Source: Actinomycetes bacterium (GTDB lineage: Bacteria; Actinomycetota; Aquicultoria; CAJVYJ01; JAUVQD01). From it: a stretch of DNA of 9,169 nucleotides. The stretch lies in assembly GCA_030605305.1 (NCBI GenBank), contig JAUWIO010000019.1, forward strand, positions 1 to 9,169, written 5' to 3'. A model generated the notes under the pieces. That model saw only the letters and a program-made list of their open reading frames with translations, ran no database searches and was not told the DNA's origin. This document shows positions 1 through 5,179 of the stretch, piece after piece. Both the position numbers and the translations under genes were made by a program. Numbering within the stretch: position 1 is the first letter of the stretch; the number at the start of each line of letters is the position of its first letter.

Positions 1-657
1 GTAGTCAACGGCGGGGGCAAGGTCGGTTCTTTCTTGGCGGCCGCCATTGTCAAGAATGACCATGACGTCACCCTGATCGAGAGGCGCGCTGAGGTCTCTG
101 AAAAGGTGGCCAGAGAGGTCGAGGGGGCGCTCGTTATTCTTGGGGACGGTTGTGACGTGCGCTATCAGGACGACGCGGGCGTAGGTGATGCCCAAGTCTT
201 CGTTTCGGTCACCGGCGATGACGATGATAATCTGGTCGCCTGCCAGATCGCCCAAGGTGTTTTCTCTGTTCCCAGAGTGATCGCCCGGGTCAATAATCCT
301 AAGAACGAGGAGATATTTATCGCCCTGGGGATCGAAGCAGTCAGCTCGACGACGATCATCTCCAGGCTGATCGAGGAAGAGATATCCATCGGCGACATCG
401 TCACCCTTCAGACCCTCAAGCAAGGCCACCTCGCCTTGGTCGAGATAGATCTGCCGGGGCCGGAAGCGGCCGCGGTAGACAAACGGATCATGGAGCTCGA
501 CCTGCCCCGAGATCCGGTGTTGGTAGCGATCTTACGGGGAGAAGAAGACATCCTGGTACCGACAGGTGAGACGCTCTTGCTGGCCGGAGATTCGGTTGTC
601 GCCCTCACCAACGTGAAACAAGAGAAGGCGCTCAAGAGGAGGTTGATCGGGGATTGA
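1..657 (+). CDS. trkA: TrkA-type potassium uptake regulatory subunit (5' partial)
   Basis: This is the cytoplasmic NAD(H)/nucleotide-binding RCK subunit that gates the TrkH potassium channel-transporter encoded just downstream. The frame is open from base 1. The first visible residues give the Rossmann motif GGGKVG (visible residues 4-9), and an acidic residue (Glu27 in LIERR) ends the second beta strand, as expected for NAD binding. An RCK_N domain covers roughly residues 1-130 and a TrkA_C domain roughly 133-215. This is the one-RCK form of about 220 residues, not the two-RCK form of about 450 found in E. coli. Only the first few codons appear to be missing, because the Rossmann strand normally starts within about ten residues of the N terminus. 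The first in-frame ATG, at 34, lies after the nucleotide-binding loop and is not a credible start. The stop overlaps the TTG start of the next small ORF. The family call is very secure. Confidence 0.93.
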   Translation, partial: VVNGGGKVGSFLAAAIVKNDHDVTLIERRAEVSEKVAREVEGALVILGDGCDVRYQDDAGVGDAQVFVSVTGDDDDNLVACQIAQGVFSVPRVIARVNNPKNEEIFIALGIEAVSSTTIISRLIEEEISIGDIVTLQTLKQGHLALVEIDLPGPEAAAVDKRIMELDLPRDPVLVAILRGEEDILVPTGETLLLAGDSVVALTNVKQEKALKRRLIGD

Positions 658-788
658 GTCGCAAGGCTTCAAAGTTTCAGGACTATAAAGAGCACGCTGC
701 CGGCATCGCTACCGAAGTGGCTTTGGCGGTAGCGATCTTCGGTGGCGGGCTGCTCGTCATCATTGTCCTGGAGTTCCTCGTCGACTGA
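654..788 (+). CDS. Small single-pass membrane protein between trkA and trkH
   Basis: This 44-codon ORF starts at TTG 654-656, which overlaps the trkA stop (TTGA), and ends at TGA 786-788. A strong Shine-Dalgarno sequence, AGGAGG at 637-642, lies 11 nt upstream inside the trkA end and favours this start. The product has a polar, basic N terminus (about residues 1-15, SRKASKFQDYKEHAAG) followed by one hydrophobic helix (about residues 17-42, including ALAVAIFGGGLLVIIVLEFL) with a GGG kink, and it ends right after the helix. No family is recognised. Its place between the soluble gate and the membrane channel suggests a small accessory subunit or a translational coupler for TrkH, which has no clear Shine-Dalgarno of its own; both roles are inference. 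Part of the coding sequence is also a perfect inverted repeat (705-736), so the RNA may matter as well. Confidence 0.6.
   Translation: MSRKASKFQDYKEHAAGIATEVALAVAIFGGGLLVIIVLEFLVD
705..736 (+). repeat. 10-bp perfect inverted repeat within the trkA-trkH small ORF
   Basis: The left arm ATCGCTACCG (705-714) and right arm CGGTAGCGAT (727-736) are perfectly complementary and enclose a 12-nt loop. In the trk mRNA this would form a stable hairpin about 60 nt upstream of the trkH start codon. No U-tract follows, so it is not a typical intrinsic terminator. It could be a regulatory, stabilising or processing hairpin, or a coincidence within coding sequence. Confidence 0.6.
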
Positions 789-799
789 CGCCGCTCTCA

Positions 800-2302
800 A
801 TGATTACCAGACCCAAATTATCCGACTGGCAGATTATCGGTTTCTATACCGGCAAGATCATCGTCGGCGTCGGGCTGATGATGCTCCTTCCGCTCGTGAT
901 CGGAATAGTCTTTCGCGAGTGGAGCGCCGCCGTCGATTTCATCATCGGCATCTCGATCGCCCTGACAATCGGCCATGGCCTCCAGGTCATCTGCCGCAAG
1001 CGGCGCGAGATGACTTGGATGCCCGGGCTCGTCACCGCCGCATTTTCATGGCTGGTCGCTATGGTCGTCGGCGCTGTCCCGCATTACCTGAGCGGTCACT
1101 TCGGGTCCTTTTTTGACGCTTCGTTCGACCTGATGAGCGGGATAACGACGACCGGTCTCTATCTTTTGCAGGACCTCGACCATATCTCCTATTCCCTGAA
1201 TATGTGGAGACACCTGCTGACCTATGTAGGCGGGCAAGGGATAGTCGTCGTGGCGCTCACCTTCTTGATCCGCGGCAGCGCCGGGGCGTTCATGATGTAT
1301 GTCGGCGAGGGCAAGGATGAGAAGCTTCTGCCCAATGTTATCCAGACCGCCCGGGCGCTCTGGATAGTCAGTCTGACATATATGGTGGTGGGGGGAGTTC
1401 TGTTGACCGCTGCCAACCTCTACGATGGGATGGCGTTCACCAGGGCGTTTCTTCAGGGGTGGTGGATATTCATGGGGTCGTGGTCGACGGGCGGCTTTGC
1501 GCCGCAGTCGTTCAATATTCTCTACTACCACAGCCTCTTGATCGAATTGCTGACGATGACCCTCTTCATAATCGGGTCATTCAACTTCGCGCTTCATTGG
1601 GCCGTTTGGACCGGCAACCGCCGGGAGGTCTACCGAAATATTGAGATCGTGTCGTTCATCACTACTCTGTTTATCACTGTCACCCTGGGCTCATACGCCC
1701 TTTTGCGCATCGATGCCTTTCGGGGTACGGCGGCCCTCTTTCGAAAATCTTTCTATCAGATAGTCTCGGCCCACACCGGGACCGGGCTGACCAATATGTA
1801 TCCGAGGCAGTTTTCTGACGAGTGGGGCGGGGCGGCGATGTTGGCCGTTATCATCGCGATGGCTCTCGGCGGCAGCGCCGCTTCCACGTCAGGTGGTTTC
1901 AAGGCGATGCGGGTCGGTATCATCACTCGCAGTTTCATGGCGGAAATACGCAGCCTGACGCTGCCGGAATCGGCCGTCCTGGTCGAGAAGATCCACCACA
2001 TCAAGGACCGGTATCTTAACGATAAGCAGATCCAGTCGAGCATGATGATAGTCCTCGCTTTTATCTTTATCTATCTTGGCGGCGGCGTCATCGGGTCGCT
2101 CTACGGATACCCTTTCATCGATGCTCTTTTCGAGAGTGGCTCGGCCGGCGCCACGGTCGGGCTGTCTTCCGGCGTGACTTCGCCGGATATGCCGACCGGA
2201 CTGAAAGCGTACTTCATGTTCGTGATGTGGATCGGCCGGCTGGAATTCATAGCCGTCTTCGCGCTCATCGGGTTCATCGTCAGGGTCGGGAGGGGCAAGT
2301 GA
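800..2302 (+). CDS. trkH: TrkH/KtrB-family potassium transporter membrane subunit
   Basis: This inner-membrane potassium channel-transporter works with the RCK protein encoded upstream. The 500-residue product has the four membrane-pore-membrane repeats of the Trk/Ktr/HKT superfamily. The four selectivity-filter loops are visible at about residues 116-119 (TTTG), 228-232 (WSTGG), 326-329 (TGTG) and 451-454 (ATVG), each with its key glycine. The segment GGSAASTSGGFK (357-368) matches the conserved gating-loop region, and WIGRLEF (477-483) is the TrkH C-terminal signature. Length is normal for TrkH. ATG 800 is chosen because the protein then begins with a short polar stretch before the first helix, though no good Shine-Dalgarno precedes it; translation may depend on coupling to the 44-codon ORF ending 11 nt upstream. 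The stop shares one base with the next start (TGATG). TrkH rather than KtrB is preferred from length, but the two are close. Confidence 0.96.
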   Translation: MITRPKLSDWQIIGFYTGKIIVGVGLMMLLPLVIGIVFREWSAAVDFIIGISIALTIGHGLQVICRKRREMTWMPGLVTAAFSWLVAMVVGAVPHYLSGHFGSFFDASFDLMSGITTTGLYLLQDLDHISYSLNMWRHLLTYVGGQGIVVVALTFLIRGSAGAFMMYVGEGKDEKLLPNVIQTARALWIVSLTYMVVGGVLLTAANLYDGMAFTRAFLQGWWIFMGSWSTGGFAPQSFNILYYHSLLIELLTMTLFIIGSFNFALHWAVWTGNRREVYRNIEIVSFITTLFITVTLGSYALLRIDAFRGTAALFRKSFYQIVSAHTGTGLTNMYPRQFSDEWGGAAMLAVIIAMALGGSAASTSGGFKAMRVGIITRSFMAEIRSLTLPESAVLVEKIHHIKDRYLNDKQIQSSMMIVLAFIFIYLGGGVIGSLYGYPFIDALFESGSAGATVGLSSGVTSPDMPTGLKAYFMFVMWIGRLEFIAVFALIGFIVRVGRGK

Positions 2303-2904
2303 TGCGTCGGATCACAGGGAGCATGAGGAAGGTTGTTTTACTGGCGCTTTGCCTGGCGGTTCTGGCGGGCGGATCAGCTGGTGCTGCGGAAATAAAAAAT
2401 TCCGTCGGTCTCGTCGACAGTACCATTTTGATCGAAAAGTCCCGCCTCTTCGACGGCCGCATGGTTACTTATCGAGGAGAAGTCATCGGGGACCTCATGG
2501 TCCGGGACGAGGGGGTCTGGCTCAATATCAACGACGATGCATACAGCCGCCAGGGCGAGCAGTTTAAGCTGGCCGGCTATAATCAAGGTCAGGGCGTGTT
2601 AGCTCCGCCCGGAACCGAAGATGTGGTCAAGCGGGCCGGTAGATATGATTGGCGCGGCGACTATGGCGAAGTCCGGGGGATATTTCGCCGATCATCCGAT
2701 ATGCACGGCGGCGAGATGCTTATAGAGGCCAGTTCCGGAAAGTTCGTTAAACCGGGCTTCCGCTTGGCGCATCCGGTATCCCGCCGGAGGTTGATGGCCG
2801 CCGGCGGACTCTTAGCCCTGGCCACTTTGGTCCTTTGGCTCTCCCGCGGGGCCTCGCGGGCGCGCAAACGTCGATCTCGTCCGGTCGGTGGCGGGACCGG
2901 CTAG
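2302..2904 (+). CDS. Exported OB-like-domain protein with C-terminal membrane anchor
   Basis: This 200-residue protein has no name I can assign with confidence. The N terminus has a signal sequence: basic MRRITGSMRK, then a hydrophobic core (VVLLALCLAVLAGG), with likely cleavage near AGAAE (26-30). Residues 44-145 resemble a small beta-barrel of the OB/tRNA_anti-like type: a strand around MVTYRGEVIGDLMVRDEGVW (54-73), then INDDAY, and a second block, YGEVRGIFRR (121-130), ending in EMLIEASS. A hydrophobic helix (164-181) and a basic tail (SRGASRARKRRSR) suggest a C-terminal anchor with the tail in the cytoplasm, leaving the barrel outside. ATG 2302 overlaps the trkH stop by one base, consistent with coupled translation and co-transcription; Met8 (2323) is an alternative start. 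A role in potassium homeostasis is suggested only by position. It has no visible catalytic motif. Confidence 0.78.
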   Translation: MRRITGSMRKVVLLALCLAVLAGGSAGAAEIKNSVGLVDSTILIEKSRLFDGRMVTYRGEVIGDLMVRDEGVWLNINDDAYSRQGEQFKLAGYNQGQGVLAPPGTEDVVKRAGRYDWRGDYGEVRGIFRRSSDMHGGEMLIEASSGKFVKPGFRLAHPVSRRRLMAAGGLLALATLVLWLSRGASRARKRRSRPVGGGTG

Positions 2905-3026
2905 GAACCTTGGCGACTGCCAACGGCTGAACGGGACTGGCACGTGCCTACTGGGTATACAATCCTTACTTGCATAAGGGCGAGCGCGGGGCTGCCGCGC
3001 ATGTTACTGGCGCGATAGGGGTGGTT
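2905..3026 (+). promoter_or_regulatory. Intergenic region with palindromes and a possible epimerase promoter
   Basis: This 122-bp gap separates the trk operon from the epimerase gene. It holds an inverted repeat TTGGC-gact-GCCAA (2910-2923) with no U-run, and a perfect 10-bp palindrome GGCACGTGCC (2939-2948). Just after the palindrome is a good -10-like sequence, TACAAT (2958-2963, within TATACAAT), but I find no convincing -35 element at normal spacing. The palindrome would sit over the -35 region, a common place for an operator or an activator site. The Shine-Dalgarno-like AGGGGTGG at 3017-3024 serves the gene starting at 3027. Confidence 0.35.
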
Positions 3027-4100
3027 ATGGACGTATTGGTGACAGGTAGCAGCGGTTTGATTGGCTCGGAGGCAGTCGAGTATTACGACCGAAGAGGCCA
3101 TCGCGTGGTCGGGGTCGATAATAATATGAGGCGTCAGTTCTTTGGGGAAGCCGGTGATACCTTGTGGAATAGAGACCGCCTACTCGCAAAGACCCGGCAA
3201 TTCATCCATTTTGACATAGACATTCGCGATCGTGGTGCCGTGGATCAGCTTTTTGGCAATTATTCTTTCGATCTGATCATCCACTGCGCAGCGCAGCCGT
3301 CGCCTGAAAAGGCGGAGGAGATACCGCTGATCGATTTCGACGTCAACGTTGTCGGCACCGTGAATCTGCTCGAAGCAACGCGGCAATCCCGTCCCGAGGC
3401 CGTCTTTATCTTTATGAGCACCAATAAGGTCTATGGGGACGCTCCAAATGAAGTCCTGTTGACAGAAGAAGAGAAGCGTTGGGAATACGCGCGGCCCGAA
3501 GATTTCAACGGAATCTCTGAGGCTTGCCGGATAGACCAGTGTCTGCACTCGCCCTTTGGCGCATCCAAGGTCGCGGCGGATGTAATGGCGCAAGAATATG
3601 GCAGGTACTTCGGCTTGCCGGTCGGGGTCTTTCGCGGCGGATGTCTGACTGGGCCGAGTCATTCGGGCGTGGAACGGCACGGATTTCTAAACTTTCTGGT
3701 AAAGACCGCTGTCGCCGGTCGACAGTACACGATTTATGGCTATAAAGGGAAGCAGGTACGCGATCAGATCCACAGCGCCGATGTGATCGCTGCTTTTGAC
3801 GCTTTTGCGGCCGACCCAAAGCCCGGCGAGGTCTACAATCTCGGCGGCGGGAGGGAGAATAGCGTGTCGATCCTGGAATGCTTGGAGATGGTCGAAGGCC
3901 TTCTTGGCCGTCCTGTCCAACGCCGTTATTTAGGCCAACATCGAACGGGCGACCACATCTGCTATATTTCCGACCTGAGCAAGATGCGCCGAGTTTTCCC
4001 CGGGTGGGACATTCGGATCGGACTCGATGAGATCATCTCTGAGATGGTGCGGACCGAAGTTGACAGCAATAAGTCGACCAGCGGGGTCATCGCTGCATGA
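3027..4100 (+). CDS. NAD-dependent epimerase, CDP-paratose 2-epimerase type
   Basis: This 357-residue extended short-chain dehydrogenase/reductase most likely epimerises or otherwise remodels a nucleotide-linked sugar for surface polysaccharide. TGSSGLIG (6-13) is the NAD-binding glycine motif and Asp31 ends the second strand. The segments [20 protein letters not shown] (32-51), CAAQPS (87-92), STNKVYGD (131-138), [12 protein letters not shown] (203-214), [14 protein letters not shown] (239-252) and EVYNLGGGR (268-276) match proteins annotated as CDP-paratose 2-epimerase. The usual SDR YxxxK reads FGASK (Phe177, Lys181), so the standard catalytic tyrosine is absent. ATG 3027 is preferred over an upstream ATG at 2970 because it puts the Rossmann strand at the N terminus and has AGGGG at proper spacing. 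The exact sugar substrate is unproven: no CDP-glucose dehydratase or paratose synthase lies in view. The stop codon abuts the rpsA-derived scar. It probably belonged to a larger polysaccharide locus. Confidence 0.85.
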   Translation: MDVLVTGSSGLIGSEAVEYYDRRGHRVVGVDNNMRRQFFGEAGDTLWNRDRLLAKTRQFIHFDIDIRDRGAVDQLFGNYSFDLIIHCAAQPSPEKAEEIPLIDFDVNVVGTVNLLEATRQSRPEAVFIFMSTNKVYGDAPNEVLLTEEEKRWEYARPEDFNGISEACRIDQCLHSPFGASKVAADVMAQEYGRYFGLPVGVFRGGCLTGPSHSGVERHGFLNFLVKTAVAGRQYTIYGYKGKQVRDQIHSADVIAAFDAFAADPKPGEVYNLGGGRENSVSILECLEMVEGLLGRPVQRRYLGQHRTGDHICYISDLSKMRRVFPGWDIRIGLDEIISEMVRTEVDSNKSTSGVIAA

Positions 4101-4280
4101 GCCTCGTTCATCTTGAGGCCTCGTCTATGGCTTGCTGAGGCTGACGCGTCTCCTGTCAGTGTCTATGTCGACGATATTAACCTTGACTGTTTCGTTTACC
4201 GTTAGCTTCTCTTCAGGTTTCTCGACATGCTCGTCGGCTATCTCCGAGATATGCACCAGACCCTCAACGCCCTCCGTGAT
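4101..4280 (-). pseudogene. Truncated duplicate of part of rpsA (S1 domain 4 and tail fragment)
   Basis: On the minus strand, 4135-4280 aligns without gaps to 5547-5692 of the intact rpsA, with 11 mismatches in 146 positions by eye (about 92% identity). It encodes the equivalent of RpsA residues 314-362, including [16 protein letters not shown]. Positions 4101-4134 align to 5301-5335 (RpsA residues 433-444) with one mismatch and one missing base. About 211 bp of the acidic-tail coding sequence (5336-5546) is absent between the two blocks, and the reading frame breaks to a stop after RRRVSLSKP. There is no start and no domain beginning, so it cannot make a functional protein. Homology starts directly after the epimerase stop codon and ends where sugar-transferase sequence begins. 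Eight of ten changed codons are synonymous, so much of the divergence arose in functional rpsA sequence. It has the same orientation as the real rpsA. Confidence 0.9.
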
Positions 4281-4448
4281 CGGCTCAGCGTGGATGAATT
4301 GCCGCAATTATTCAATGTCATCAAAGGAGAGATGTCTCTAGTCGGACCGAGGCCGCCGATCCCTTACGAAGTCGAGCTCTATGAAGACTGGATGAAAAAG
4401 CGATTCGATACCATTCCCGTCGTCTTCATCTCCCGCGGGGCCTACTGA
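4281..4448 (+). pseudogene. Fragment of a polyprenyl-phosphate sugar transferase (WcaJ/WbaP type)
   Basis: The plus strand from 4281 reads [20 protein letters not shown], then [17 protein letters not shown] and KKRFDTIP. This is the strongly conserved core of bacterial sugar transferases that load the first sugar phosphate onto undecaprenyl phosphate (compare the family signature [21 protein letters not shown]). Homology runs for about 46 codons (4281-4418). It stops just where the family would continue with PGITGLWQVSGR; here the frame goes on as VVFISRGAY and ends at 4448. The N-terminal membrane part, the catalytic Asp-Glu region upstream and the C-terminal end are all missing. The 5' side is fused to the rpsA-derived fragment, and the 3' end overlaps the cpsB stop. 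It is a gene relic showing that an exopolysaccharide or capsule locus once stood here or on the DNA that arrived here. An ORF beginning at ATG 4227 crosses the fusion but is almost certainly accidental. Confidence 0.88.
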
Positions 4449-5164
4449 CCCGTCAGGATGCGCTGCGGGGTCTCGGTGATCATCTTTTCAGCCGCTTCTT
4501 GACCCACATGCTTGGCCGCGATCGCCACCGCCTCCTTAAGGTTGGGCCCTCGATCGTCGGCCAGATGCGCATCGGAGGCGATGATATCGACTGAGCCTCG
4601 CTTCAGCAGCTCGACGGCGGTCTTACGGCTCGAGCGGCCCAGGCGCCCCGTCAGGCTGGTCGAATTGATCTGCGTCAGGCAGCCGCTCTCGCGAAAAGGC
4701 TCAAGCTTTTCCGGGTGACCCTGGATAGTCGCATTACGCTCGGGGTGGGCCAAGATGGGCTTGAACCCGGCGCAGATGATCTCAAAAACCAGGTCATGGG
4801 CGTACAAGGGTAATGCCACAAATGGAAACTCCAGCAACACGTATTTGCTGTCCGCCAAGGTCGGGGCTTCGCCGGACAGCAAGTTTCGCGGCAGCACGTC
4901 TCTGTCGAGCAGGATCTCGGCGCCCAGGTGTATGGAGATCGGAATACCCGCTTCTTGCAGCCCTGCCTGTAATTGCGTCCGGGCTCTCGCGCAGTCTTCC
5001 GAGGAGAACTCGAAAAGAAATGGCTTGTAGTGTGGCGTTGCGATGATATCGGTTACCCCGTTATCTACCGCTTCCCGGGCTAGATCGAGACTTTCTTCGA
5101 TCGTTTGAGGTCCGTCGTCGATCCCCGGAAGTATGTGGCAATGAATGTCGACCGACCCCGACAT
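4442..5164 (-). CDS. cpsB: CpsB/YwqE-type tyrosine-protein phosphatase (PHP family)
   Basis: This cytoplasmic, metal-dependent phosphatase of the PHP superfamily removes phosphate from the tyrosine-rich tail of bacterial tyrosine kinases that control capsule or exopolysaccharide assembly. The 240-residue length is normal. The metal-binding and catalytic motifs are intact: [14 protein letters not shown] (6-19; His8, His10), ATPH (42-45), GAE (81-83), LAHPERN (138-144) and SDAH (197-200). The C-terminal helix ends in the family-like [13 protein letters not shown] 5164 is preceded by a weak AAGGG (5177-5181) that overlaps the rpsA stop. The gene lies 15 bp downstream of rpsA on the same strand, so it is probably co-transcribed with it. 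No partner kinase (CpsC/CpsD, Wzc) is in the window. With the epimerase and the sugar-transferase relic, it marks this region as a reduced polysaccharide locus. Other PHP enzymes (histidinol phosphatase, DNA polymerase PHP domains) fit less well. Confidence 0.9.
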   Translation of the reverse strand: MSGSVDIHCHILPGIDDGPQTIEESLDLAREAVDNGVTDIIATPHYKPFLFEFSSEDCARARTQLQAGLQEAGIPISIHLGAEILLDRDVLPRNLLSGEAPTLADSKYVLLEFPFVALPLYAHDLVFEIICAGFKPILAHPERNATIQGHPEKLEPFRESGCLTQINSTSLTGRLGRSSRKTAVELLKRGSVDIIASDAHLADDRGPNLKEAVAIAAKHVGQEAAEKMITETPQRILTGQ

Positions 5165-5179
5165 GCAGACGATACGCCC

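Noticed and set aside
705..736. Intrinsic terminator between trkA and trkH
   Set aside because: The stem is strong but is followed by CTTCGGTGGC rather than a U-run, and the operon continues within about 60 nt.
742..1116. 124-codon plus-strand ORF overlapping the trkH start
   Set aside because: It is out of frame with trkH, Arg/Asp-rich and without domains. The trkH frame is clearly the real one from 800.
1046..1531. 161-codon minus-strand ORF inside trkH
   Set aside because: It is antisense to conserved TrkH pore segments, with no family motif.
2970..3026. 19-codon N-terminal extension of the epimerase
   Set aside because: ATG 3027 has a well-placed AGGGG and begins the Rossmann strand directly. 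The extension is not part of the SDR fold and lies on promoter-like sequence.
3180..3680. 166-codon minus-strand ORF inside the epimerase gene
   Set aside because: It is a shadow of a gene with clear SDR motifs on the plus strand.
4227..4448. 73-codon plus-strand ORF across the scar
   Set aside because: Its first 18 codons are antisense rpsA-derived sequence and its last nine follow the loss of sugar-transferase homology. It lacks the catalytic and membrane parts, so I treat it as an accidental chimera.
4445..4456. Bidirectional terminator between the epimerase and cpsB
   Set aside because: CTGAC-CC-GTCAG is short, lies inside the 3' end of cpsB, and has no T-run on either strand.
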